Assembly (NCBI RefSeq): GCF_020438995.1
Contig: NZ_JAGQTN010000015.1
Span: 29,860-93,859 of the forward strand
Direction of reading: 5' to 3'
Length of the DNA stretch: 64,000 nt
DNA from: Gordonia sp. (in: high G+C Gram-positive bacteria)
GTDB taxonomy: Bacteria > Actinomycetota > Actinomycetes > Mycobacteriales > Mycobacteriaceae
A model generated the notes under the pieces. The model was not told where the DNA came from. It made no database searches and worked only from the letters and a program-made list of their open reading frames with translations. Of this stretch, positions 24,471 to 32,957 are shown one piece after another (position 1 is the first letter of the stretch; each line of letters starts with the position of its first letter). Both the position numbers and the translations under genes were made by a program.

Positions 24471-25682
24471 TTACCGGACGGCGTAGGCCGGGAAGACGAC
24501 GAGCGAGCCGTCGGCTTTTTGGGCAATCTCGATCGCGACGTCGCTGCGGGACTGGGTGGAAGGCATCCGGTCGGGGAGCTCGCGCAGTCGTGCAGTGGTG
24601 TTCAAGAGCTTGTCGATGTCTCCGGCTCCGATGGTGAAATCCATGATTCCGTGTGATCGATCGAGCCTCAGCGTCGAAAGTCGTTGTAGGAACTCCGAAT
24701 GGTCACCGACCAGTTGGTTGAGGCTGCGCTGGTCGGACTTCAGTGCGTCGACGAAGTTCTCGAATGGGTTGTCCTCGTCGTGTTGCGCATGTTCGACGGC
24801 CTGCAGAACGAGCACGCGATGTTTGAGTGCGATGGCCAGGTCAGCCAATTCGAGGTACGCGTAGAACTCACTGTCCGGGTCGTCGATGCCGGGGATCGCT
24901 TCACGTAGTTTGGCGAGTTCGACTTTCGGTCCTTCGGGCAGTTGGCCGAGCGCGGTGAGCCACTCGCGTAAACGGCTGTCGGCCAGACTGATTCCCTTGT
25001 CGATGACATGCACCGCGGTGTCGAGTCCGAGGGAGTGGCCCACGCGACCGCGATCCAGCAGGACCGCCGTCGCCTTCTCGATCGCGGGCACACACGCATT
25101 CAGATCCGTGCGTTCACTGTCCAGGTTGGCCTTGTCGAGCTTCTTGAGGAGTGTTTCGAGCCGGGCGATGGCCTCCTGACGTTGGCGTTCGGCGTGGGCA
25201 CTGATACCGACTGCGACAGCCATCAGGACCAGCGGAGCGGCGACGGTCAGCACTCCCGCACCGGCAACGGCGGTTCCTGCCGTCGCCGCCGAACCGCCGA
25301 CGGCGCCCATCGCCGCCGACTTACCGGCGACGACGGGCACGAACTTTGCCTGCGCCGCAATGCCCGTTTTTCCCACCAGTGCGCTGTGGATGCCGCCACC
25401 CGCCGCCTTCATCGATGTGATGACACCACTGCCGACCGATGCCGCAACCTTGTCCGGAACGACCATCCGGTACAGGGTCTCGCCGGAAGCCGCTACCCGT
25501 GCCTTCGGGGTGTTCGACACCAACTGCGCGAGATGCTTCGCCAACGGACTCGCGCTTTCCAGTGGAATCCCACGCTTCTCGTCGAGGTTCTTGGGCGACG
25601 GATGGGCTTCGAGTGTGGCAATGGGCGACGAGGCGAAGGTGGCCAGCGCACTCCGCAGCTGGTCGAGCTTGTCCGGCGTCAT
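24471..25682 (-). CDS. Hypothetical protein with glycine/alanine-rich membrane hairpin
   Basis: A 403-residue protein that I do not recognise. Residues 1-115 are helical and polar. Residues about 116-162 form a Gly/Ala-rich hydrophobic stretch (AAMGAVGGSAATAGTAVAGAGVLTVAAPLVLMAVAVGI) able to form a membrane hairpin. The remaining 240 residues are charged, helical and probably coiled (ARLETLLKKLDKANLD; LADLAIALKHRVLVLQAVEHAQ). It lies 200 bases downstream of another unknown gene on the same strand. That 200-base gap shows nothing recognisable. The architecture recalls toxin-like or membrane-remodelling proteins, but no motif supports such a role. Confidence 0.7.
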   Translation of the reverse strand: MTPDKLDQLRSALATFASSPIATLEAHPSPKNLDEKRGIPLESASPLAKHLAQLVSNTPKARVAASGETLYRMVVPDKVAASVGSGVITSMKAAGGGIHSALVGKTGIAAQAKFVPVVAGKSAAMGAVGGSAATAGTAVAGAGVLTVAAPLVLMAVAVGISAHAERQRQEAIARLETLLKKLDKANLDSERTDLNACVPAIEKATAVLLDRGRVGHSLGLDTAVHVIDKGISLADSRLREWLTALGQLPEGPKVELAKLREAIPGIDDPDSEFYAYLELADLAIALKHRVLVLQAVEHAQHDEDNPFENFVDALKSDQRSLNQLVGDHSEFLQRLSTLRLDRSHGIMDFTIGAGDIDKLLNTTARLRELPDRMPSTQSRSDVAIEIAQKADGSLVVFPAYAVR

Positions 25683-25882
25683 CTGCTCACCGCGGGCCAG
25701 ATCGGGGCTTCGGCTTCCTGCGTGGCCAGCGTCCAGACCGGCACGACGGCCTGCGTCGTGTTTCTCGTGTAGTCCACAGCCACGTGCGCCGCTCCGCGGC
25801 TTTCAGGGCGAAACCCTCGACCGGTTCGCATTGCGGAAGATCCTAGCGCGAGACTCCGACAATTCGCCCGGCCGGTGCGCAG

Positions 25883-26848
25883 CTATCCGGCTGCGGTAAG
25901 GCGCGCTGTCAGCGATCCGAGGTTGGGCAGGTATACCTGCGCCCAGGCGTGGGATTCGACGGCGGTGTCGCGCAGCGCGTCGGCGTGATGGTGGTCGGCG
26001 ACGGCGGATGCGGCGGAATCCAGGTCGTCGATGGTGTTGACACGGTCGAGCCAGTCCTGTCTGTCGGCCCGCCGCTGCACCTCCGTGACGATCGCCCGGT
26101 ACGCGTCGAGCGCTTCGAGTCGCGCGAGCAGGGCGTCGATCCGTTCGTCGAGGATGCGGGACTTCTCGATGTAGACGCCGACGATCTCCGCGTCGAGCGC
26201 CCGCTGGGCGATCGGTGCCGGTCCGAGTAGTTTGTCTTGTTCGGCGAGGGTTTTCGCGGCTTCGGTCAGGTAGGTGATCTCGGCGGTCAGGTCGACCCGG
26301 ACGCTGTGCAGGTCGAAGAAGTCGCGTCCCCATACGGGCGTGCGGTGGATGCTGTCGGCGACGTGAGCGGCGGTGACGGCGATACGGCCGGCCTGTTTGC
26401 GGGACATGACTTCCAGGGCCTTGCGTTCGTCGTCGCCCAGTCGGTAGTTGCGGTTGAGGCGCTCCCGGGCGATCTCGGGGGTTTCGTGATGTTCGGGTGC
26501 GTCGACGAACGGCAACCAGCTCAGCCCGACCGCACGGGCACGCAAGGTGAAATCCCGACCCAGCCAAATATCGGCGACCATGATGGCGAAACCGCCGTAT
26601 TCGCCCTCACCTGGCCGCCGGGCCATTGGCAACATTGACTGCCGGGTGATCTTGTCACACAACGCGTTAAGCCGATCCCTGTGGTTGCGACGATCCGTCG
26701 CCAACTGCTGCAGCGGTGTCGGGGGAGGTTTCCGGAATATTCGGTGGGTCCCCGCAGCCGGAGATCCGGACCTACGGCGTACACCTCGCGCGACAGCCAA
26801 GCTCACCAACACCACACCGGCCATCACGACCAGCACCAATTCGGACAT
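25883..26848 (-). CDS. Membrane-anchored protein of an unknown family (paralogue of 60197-61411)
   Basis: A protein of about 321 residues with one N-terminal transmembrane helix (SELVLVVMAGVVLVSLAVARG) followed by Arg-rich residues, so the bulk is cytoplasmic. The body is charged and helical. The segment around PVWGRDFFDLHSVRVDLTAE matches PAWRSDHFELQRTQVNLHAE in the protein at 60197-61411, and SRILDERIDALLARL matches ATIDDRIDALISR there in the same order. The two are therefore members of one uncharacterised family. ATG at 26848 gives a clean membrane anchor; a GTG at 26893 is an alternative. No ribosome site is strong for either. Confidence 0.72.
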   Translation of the reverse strand: MSELVLVVMAGVVLVSLAVARGVRRRSGSPAAGTHRIFRKPPPTPLQQLATDRRNHRDRLNALCDKITRQSMLPMARRPGEGEYGGFAIMVADIWLGRDFTLRARAVGLSWLPFVDAPEHHETPEIARERLNRNYRLGDDERKALEVMSRKQAGRIAVTAAHVADSIHRTPVWGRDFFDLHSVRVDLTAEITYLTEAAKTLAEQDKLLGPAPIAQRALDAEIVGVYIEKSRILDERIDALLARLEALDAYRAIVTEVQRRADRQDWLDRVNTIDDLDSAASAVADHHHADALRDTAVESHAWAQVYLPNLGSLTARLTAAG

Positions 26849-26939
26849 GGCGGAAGTCAACCACGGTGGTACGACATGGGCCGGTACCGGCACCTGCGCC
26901 CAATGTGTACCGATTCACGTACTCCTGTCCGAGGTCGGT

Positions 26940-27073
26940 TGATCGCCGCGAGCATGGACTACGTGGGATTCGCCGATCGCCGGCGGGGAATGTTCGAGTT
27001 GATGTTCCGGCACGACCAGCTCGACGGTGCGGGCGCCGGCCGATTTCGGTTCGGCGTTGAGGAGTTGCTTGGA
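26940..27073 (+). pseudogene. Remnant of a TetR-family regulator (C-terminal WHG-type domain)
   Basis: The translation LIAASMDYVGFADRRRGMFE then LMFRHDQLD matches the helix pair that opens the WHG-type C-terminal domain of TetR regulators (YVxFAxxxPGLFELMFRxDLLD pattern). No DNA-binding domain precedes it and the similarity fades after about 30 residues. It is a decayed fragment in the 420 bases between two divergent genes. The call rests on a short match. Confidence 0.5.
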
Positions 27074-27162
27074 CGCGGACACCCCGGCTCGTCCGGCGTG
27101 TCGCGGGCAACTCGCTGCGCGGGAACAACTTGTCGAACATATCGACGGAAGGACTGGTATTC

Positions 27163-27230
27163 GATTACCTGTTCTAGTAATCTGATGAGTATCAGGCAAT
27201 CGTGGCCGGGAGGGGTTGCCCGGCCACGAT
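27163..27230. repeat. Three consecutive hairpins upstream of the 13E12-family gene
   Basis: GATTAC-N8-GTAATC (27163-27182), CTGAT-N4-ATCAG (27182-27195) and a perfect 12-bp stem ATCGTGGCCGGG with 8-base loop (27199-27230) follow each other directly. They end 39 bases before the HNH gene start. They could be a terminator, a leader structure or the boundary of an inserted element. Confidence 0.75.
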
Positions 27231-27269
27231 GAGTACCGCAATCGGTGATCGCAGAACGGGGGATGAGAA

Positions 27270-29138
27270 ATGACCGAACCGAATTCGGGCTCGGCAGTCG
27301 TCGACCCGCATGGTCTTGATCGGTGGAATCAACTGAGTCACAGTATGTCTGAGTTTCTTGAATTCGCCGAAGGTTGCGTCGACGCCGAGCGGGTCACGAA
27401 GTTGATGACGGCTGTGGGTTCGGTGCGGGCGGTTGAATCGTTCACCGCGTGGGCGCAGTACGCGGCGATCGCCGCGTTGCACACCGAGCTGGTGGCGACT
27501 GAACCCGCCGACTACCGGATGCTGGATGCGCATGCCCAACTCGGCGCGCGTATCGCGATGAGCGGGGCGCTGACCCAGACGATGGGCGAACGCCTTGTCG
27601 ACGAGGCGGTGGCGTTGCGTGATCGTCTCCCGCAGGTAGCGCTGTGTCTGCGCGACGGTCTGATCACCAAAACCCATGTCACCACCGTTGTTTCGCGTAC
27701 CGAGCTGATTGAGGGAACCGAGCACGCCGAGGCCGTCGACGCCGAGATCGCCGCGACCTTGCGCCGCCGCGAGGGCGCGTGGAGCCGGGCGAGGTTGCGG
27801 GATATGTGCGATCGGATCGTGTTCCGTCGCGACCCCGACAGCGTCCGGCGTCGCCGTCAGCAGGCCCACGACGATCGTGGTGTGTGGGTGGACACCGGCC
27901 GTGAACACGGCATGGCCGCGCTCGGTGCGTCGATGTCGGCCGAGAATGCCCGCATCGCGTTCGAGTCGGTGAAAGTGCTCGCCGCCTGCGCGTGCAAGGA
28001 TGACCCGCGTCGTATGGCGGCCCGGCGAAGTGATGCGATGTTCGCCCTGCTCACCGGCCAGCAGTTCGCCTGCGAGTGCGGCCTGGCCGACTGCCCCGCT
28101 GTCATTCCCGACGCCCGGTGCCTGCCGCAGGCGCAGGCACGGATCGTCCTTCACGTCGTCTGTGATGAATCCACCATCGACGGTGCCGCTGACAATCCTG
28201 GTTTCATGGACGGCTACGGTGTGATCGATGCCGATCACGTCCGCGACATCGCTGCCCAATCACACACGCAGGTACGGCCTTTGGTTCCCGAGGTGAAGAG
28301 TCCGGTGGGTGCGGACACGGACGCCTCACGGGGTTTCGAGGCTCGCAAGCTCGCGCCTCAACCAGCAGATGATGGCAATACTCGTAAGTTCACGTTTCAG
28401 CCATCTGAGTTCCATGCTGACCAGGCAACCCCCACGCCGGTCGACGGCGCAACTCCGTCGCAGGTTGGCGACGTGACCCCTTTGCTGGTTGGCGATGTGA
28501 CCCCCTCGCTGGTTGAGGTGCGAGGAGCGCAAGCGACGAACCTCGAAGCCCCGCACGCCAGCGATGTCGGCAACCAGCCACTCCCGTCGCACCTGCCGTC
28601 CGATCCGTACCGCCCGTCGCAGGCGCTGGACACGTTCATCCGGATTCGGGATGGCTATTGCACGGTCCCCGGCTGCGAAACCCCGGCGTGGTCAGTCGAT
28701 CTCGATCATGTCACCGAGTACGACCACCAGCACCCCGACCGTGGTGGCCGCACAGATCCGTTGGGCCTCAACGGAAAATGCCGCTTCCATCATCTGCTGA
28801 AATCGTTCTCCCTCTGGGTCGATGACCAATACCTCGACCCCGACGGACACACCGCCCGAGTCTGGTACACCCCGGAAGGGATCCGGATAGATGGTCCACC
28901 CGAGGACAACACTGCGCTGTTCCCAGGGCTCAAACGTGTCCGCTTCACTTCGCCGGCTATCGGCACCTCGCACCACAGCATCGAGCAGCCGATGCGCGAA
29001 CGCACCCGCACCGCGGCCAAGCATGCCCGGCGCCGCCACGAACGCGAACTCAACCGAGCCGACCGGGTCGTCGGCCCCGGCTACCGGCCAGCTCCCCGCA
29101 CCGTCGACACCAACGACTATGGCCCACCACCCTTTTAG
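27270..29138 (+). CDS. DUF222 / HNH endonuclease-like protein (13E12 repeat family)
   Basis: A 622-residue member of the 13E12 family, which is multi-copy in mycobacteria, gordoniae and relatives. The N-terminal DUF222 domain covers about residues 30-300 ([40 protein letters not shown]). The C-terminal HNH domain at about 455-520 has [34 protein letters not shown] and CRFHHLLK, preserving Cys and His of the nuclease fold. The linker has three octapeptide repeats ([24 protein letters not shown]; 28440-28511). ATG follows GGGGGATGAGA. Biological role of the family is uncertain; it is often treated as mobile. Confidence 0.88.
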   Translation: MTEPNSGSAVVDPHGLDRWNQLSHSMSEFLEFAEGCVDAERVTKLMTAVGSVRAVESFTAWAQYAAIAALHTELVATEPADYRMLDAHAQLGARIAMSGALTQTMGERLVDEAVALRDRLPQVALCLRDGLITKTHVTTVVSRTELIEGTEHAEAVDAEIAATLRRREGAWSRARLRDMCDRIVFRRDPDSVRRRRQQAHDDRGVWVDTGREHGMAALGASMSAENARIAFESVKVLAACACKDDPRRMAARRSDAMFALLTGQQFACECGLADCPAVIPDARCLPQAQARIVLHVVCDESTIDGAADNPGFMDGYGVIDADHVRDIAAQSHTQVRPLVPEVKSPVGADTDASRGFEARKLAPQPADDGNTRKFTFQPSEFHADQATPTPVDGATPSQVGDVTPLLVGDVTPSLVEVRGAQATNLEAPHASDVGNQPLPSHLPSDPYRPSQALDTFIRIRDGYCTVPGCETPAWSVDLDHVTEYDHQHPDRGGRTDPLGLNGKCRFHHLLKSFSLWVDDQYLDPDGHTARVWYTPEGIRIDGPPEDNTALFPGLKRVRFTSPAIGTSHHSIEQPMRERTRTAAKHARRRHERELNRADRVVGPGYRPAPRTVDTNDYGPPPF

Positions 29139-29162
29139 CGACGCACGAGAACGGCCGTGGGC

Positions 29163-29468
29163 TCAGTTGCTGTTGAACAGTAGGCGTTCGACGGGTTGGC
29201 CTGTGATTTCGGCGATGAGCTCGAAATCCTTGTCTGTAGTACCAGGCCTTGGGTTTCGGCCAGCGAGGCGATCAGGAGGTCCGGAACCGATGGAGCCCTG
29301 TGCTGGCCGAGTCGGGCGAGGATGCCCTGTACTTCGATCGCTCGGTGTTCGGATGCGGGTGTGGCATAGACCAGGGGCATCAGCGACAGCGGTGGTCCTG
29401 CGAGCGCGTCGTGCCAGTCGGTCGCGCCCAGGGTGTCAGCCGCAACGTGGCTGTGCGTCGTGATCTGG
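29163..29468 (-). pseudogene. Broken VapC (PIN-domain) toxin gene
   Basis: Read on the minus strand, the frame carries [20 protein letters not shown] followed by [17 protein letters not shown], the C-terminal half of a PIN ribonuclease toxin including the conserved PDLLIA helix and acidic residue. A frameshift then follows: the expected ending [20 protein letters not shown] is in another frame and stops at 29163. The N-terminal catalytic Asp region is not recognisable and the segment after LSLMPLVYA appears deleted. No VapB antitoxin gene is seen next to it. It is a decayed toxin-antitoxin remnant beside the 13E12 gene. Confidence 0.7.
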
Positions 29469-29557
29469 ACACCACCACATCGCCGCGTGTAGCGTCCGTC
29501 ACTGTAGCGATTGGGGTGGGGCGATGGGGGCGTGGCCGAGGGCAAGGGGGCTTTCCG

Positions 29558-31327
29558 ATGCGTATCCGTAGCAGGCTGTTGACGACTGTGACCGGGGCGG
29601 TGCTGGTCGCGCCGGTGATCACCTTGGTGGGGCAGGGTGCGCCGGCGTCCGCGGCGCCGTCGAGTCTGGAACGGGTCGAGCGGGTGTATCAGTCGTCGTC
29701 GCCGATCACGTCGGTCGTGTCGTCGGTGGTGCGGCATCGGGTGCCGCTGGCAAAGTCTGTGGGACCGCATCCGGCGCAATGTGATTGGGTGTCGTACCTG
29801 CGGTTCCGGGCTGCCGACGGTCCGGAGAAATCGGCTGATGCGGACCGGATTCTGGTGGCGCAGCCCGGCATTCTCGAAGGGGCGGGCGCGTTCGAGTCCA
29901 TCGCCAAGAACACCATCGTGAAGGCCGCGAAGCAGGGTAAGCACATCGAGTTCTGGGCACTCGACCGTCGGTCGAACTGCCTGGAAGACCACACCGGGCT
30001 TGAAGCCGGCAACGCGAAGAAGTCGTTCGATGTCGCCGCGGACTACTACTTCAAGGGAAAGCCACTGGGCGGCAAGAAGTTTACCGGGTTCACCAACAAT
30101 ATCGACAACGTCACCAAGTACCCGTGGCTGAAGAATGTCGGCGTAAAGCAGACGCTCGAAGACCAGTACGCCATCATGAAAGCCGACATTCCTGACCAGC
30201 AGGGCCGCAAGCAGAAAGTGTTGTGCGGCGGACATTCTCTCGGTGGTTTCATCACCGGGTACTTCTCCGAATGGGATTTCGACGGCAATCGCGCCACCAC
30301 CGACGACGCCGGATTCAACCAGTGCGCAGGCTATTTCGCGTTGGACACCGCCGTGACCTCCGACATGACGATCGTGACGGATGCGTTGAACCTGCCGTCG
30401 GGCGTGCGGAGCATGGTGCAGATGCCGGCGATCCCACGGGAACTCGGGCAGGCGCTCGATCTCATGTACGGGCTGTACGACACAGTGCTGCCGGTGCTGG
30501 CGCTGCCCACTCTGATCAATCCGGAGACGATGAACCTGCTGGCGCTGGCCGCACTCGCGGCCAACACCGACCCGCACGGCGCCAACAGGGTGCTCGAAGC
30601 GCTGCCGCGCAATCTGAACATCGTCTCGACGCTGCGCATCCTGTTGTCCAAGGACTATGGGACGGCTATCACCGGACAGCCCGACATTCTGCGTATCCGC
30701 GCCACCAACGAGGCTACGCTCGGCGCGATCATGGACGATAATTCGATGCCGTTCGGTATCCTGCAGGCCAGTATCGGCATGGTCGCGCCCGGTGGTCCCG
30801 TGCAGGCCAAATCCTTCCCGTTTCCCGACGCTGTTGCGGCGGCATTCCCTATGTCCCATGCGATCTGGGGTGACAACAAGAAGTTCGCACCCAGCAGACT
30901 CGACGGCCGGACGCTGTACCGGTGGTCGGACTACGACGAGATCTCACCCACGGACACCCGCACCAGTCCCTGGCAGGAGATCACTGCCATCGGCGAGTTG
31001 GCGCGCAACATGTCCGAGCCGCCGCTGGACTTCACCGAATGGTATTTCCCCACCGCATTGATGACCGGACTCACCAACCGCAGCAGCCCTGACGGCTTCC
31101 GGCACCGGCTGTACCCCGGCGCGGCATTGGGGTCGCCGATCGTGACATTCCAGGCGGGTGGCGGCATCGGTGTCGATGCCCCGGACGGCCACGGTCGCCT
31201 CGTCAAGCTGCCCGGATACAACCACCTCGATGTGCTGACCGCGGCAGCGAAACAGAACAACGGCAAACCCGAACGGGTGTCGGAGAATCTGGCGGCGATG
31301 GCGGTCGACCCGCGATCGATGAGCTGA
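29558..31327 (+). CDS. Secreted alpha/beta hydrolase (lipase-like)
   Basis: A 589-residue exported protein. A signal peptide ([31 protein letters not shown]) should be cleaved near residue 33. The nucleophile elbow is CGGHSLGGF (GxSxG), about residue 230. Downstream acidic and His residues for the triad are plausible ([30 protein letters not shown] near the C-terminus). ATG at 29558 is preceded by AAGGGGG; upstream in-frame codons overlap the VapC remnant and encode no signal peptide. Substrate is unknown; a lipid or polyester ester is likely from the fold. Confidence 0.82.
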   Translation: MRIRSRLLTTVTGAVLVAPVITLVGQGAPASAAPSSLERVERVYQSSSPITSVVSSVVRHRVPLAKSVGPHPAQCDWVSYLRFRAADGPEKSADADRILVAQPGILEGAGAFESIAKNTIVKAAKQGKHIEFWALDRRSNCLEDHTGLEAGNAKKSFDVAADYYFKGKPLGGKKFTGFTNNIDNVTKYPWLKNVGVKQTLEDQYAIMKADIPDQQGRKQKVLCGGHSLGGFITGYFSEWDFDGNRATTDDAGFNQCAGYFALDTAVTSDMTIVTDALNLPSGVRSMVQMPAIPRELGQALDLMYGLYDTVLPVLALPTLINPETMNLLALAALAANTDPHGANRVLEALPRNLNIVSTLRILLSKDYGTAITGQPDILRIRATNEATLGAIMDDNSMPFGILQASIGMVAPGGPVQAKSFPFPDAVAAAFPMSHAIWGDNKKFAPSRLDGRTLYRWSDYDEISPTDTRTSPWQEITAIGELARNMSEPPLDFTEWYFPTALMTGLTNRSSPDGFRHRLYPGAALGSPIVTFQAGGGIGVDAPDGHGRLVKLPGYNHLDVLTAAAKQNNGKPERVSENLAAMAVDPRSMS

Positions 31328-31393
31328 AATCCCCGGCCGCTTACAGCGACCTCGCAGCCGCTCTCGAACGTGGCCCCAGGCCCGCGCCGTGCA

Positions 31394-31780
<387 letters not shown>

Positions 31781-31852
31781 GCCACAACCTCGCGCCTGGT
31801 CCGAAAGCAGGCAACCCCCGGTCGAAATCGGATGTATCGGCGAGGGGGCGAA

Positions 31853-32917
31853 TCAGCGGCGGACTGAAACTGTGACAGTGAATTTGGTGTTTCGGGCGAT
31901 CTGGCGGGTGGGGCCGACGGTGCGTTCGAGGAGTGGGCGGTAGCGCAGGTGGGAGTTCCATACACACCATAGTTCGCCGTCGGGGGCGAGGACCCGGCCG
32001 GCGTCGGTGAACAGGTCGCGCGCGATGTCGGTGGAGACTGCGGCGTCGTTGTGGAACGGCGGGTTGAGGACAATTCGAGCCTCCGACGAATTATCTTGCA
32101 GTTCAAGGCCGTTGGCTTGGGTGACGGTTATGCGGTCGGACACCCCGTTAAGGCGTGCGGTGGCGCTTGCCGATGCGACCGCGGTTGCGCTGCGATCGGT
32201 GGCGGTAACTCGCAGTTGCCGATCCCGCATTGCCAGCCAGGTTCCGATGGTGCCGTTGCCGCAGGCCAGGTCGACGACGCGCCCGTGATGGGTGAACCGG
32301 TCGAGCTGCGAGACGAGGAAGCGGGTGCCGATGTCGATGCGGGTTCCGGCGAAAACTCCGCCGTGGGCGGCGACGGTGAGCCCGAGGTCGTCGTGGCGTT
32401 CGGTGCGTGGCCACTGCGCGAGTTCCCGCCGGGCGTCGGCCGGACGCGGACCGGTGGCGATCAGCACCCGCGACTTCTGCCGGGCGTGGCTGACGTCGAC
32501 GCGGTCGAAAACGGTGCGTAGTACGTCGTTCATGGTCGGCGTCATGTGTTTGATCCGGCCACCCGTGACAACGCTCACCTGCGGCGATGCGTGTGCGGCG
32601 ATGACTGCGGCCACCTCGGCGAGCCTGTCAAGGGACCTCGGCAGCCGCAGCAGTACGACGTCGGCGCAGGCGAGTAGCTCCGGCCCGAGTGGCAGGCGCG
32701 CGTAGTCGGCAGCGGCCGCGTGTTTGTCCAGAGACCGTTCTCCGGTCACCAGATCCTGGTGAACGCGGATGTCCTGGACCCCGGCAGCGGCCGCTCCCAG
32801 GGTGAGCGCGCCGTCGACGTCGTCGATCACCACCGCACGCGACGGCCCGGTCAGGTAGGGGGCCGCTTCATCGAGGATCAACCGGTCCGGCGGTGTACTC
32901 ACATCCACCCGCAGCAC
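31853..32917 (-). CDS. RlmG/RsmC-type SAM-dependent rRNA methyltransferase
   Basis: A 354-residue methyltransferase with a duplicated Rossmann layout. The N-terminal half is a degenerate MTase domain. The C-terminal half holds the SAM motif VVDLACGNGTIGTWLA (about residue 217) and the N6/N2-amino MTase motif LNPPFH (about 286). This two-domain build with NPPFH is that of RsmC/RlmG enzymes, which methylate the exocyclic N2 of guanine in 16S or 23S rRNA. Specificity between the two cannot be fixed here. The GTG start follows a 35-base palindrome by 2 bases. It may be co-transcribed with the sugar operon upstream. Confidence 0.85.
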   Translation of the reverse strand: MLRVDVSTPPDRLILDEAAPYLTGPSRAVVIDDVDGALTLGAAAAGVQDIRVHQDLVTGERSLDKHAAAADYARLPLGPELLACADVVLLRLPRSLDRLAEVAAVIAAHASPQVSVVTGGRIKHMTPTMNDVLRTVFDRVDVSHARQKSRVLIATGPRPADARRELAQWPRTERHDDLGLTVAAHGGVFAGTRIDIGTRFLVSQLDRFTHHGRVVDLACGNGTIGTWLAMRDRQLRVTATDRSATAVASASATARLNGVSDRITVTQANGLELQDNSSEARIVLNPPFHNDAAVSTDIARDLFTDAGRVLAPDGELWCVWNSHLRYRPLLERTVGPTRQIARNTKFTVTVSVRR

Positions 32918-32918
32918 G

Positions 32919-32953
32919 CTACGCCGTCGGCCCCCCGACGGCCGACGGCGTAG
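32919..32953. terminator. Perfect 14-bp stem hairpin between the GH65 and methyltransferase genes
   Basis: Arms CTACGCCGTCGGCC and its complement with a 7-base loop fill almost all of the 40-base gap. It begins 4 bases after the GH65 stop and ends 2 bases before the methyltransferase GTG, so it may attenuate read-through or mask the latter's ribosome site. Confidence 0.75.
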
Positions 32954-32957
32954 CCTG

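Noticed and set aside
29469-30859. A long minus-strand frame continuing upstream of the VapC remnant
   Set aside because: Only the last 100 codons look like a PIN domain; the rest is antisense to the secreted hydrolase and has no protein-like features.
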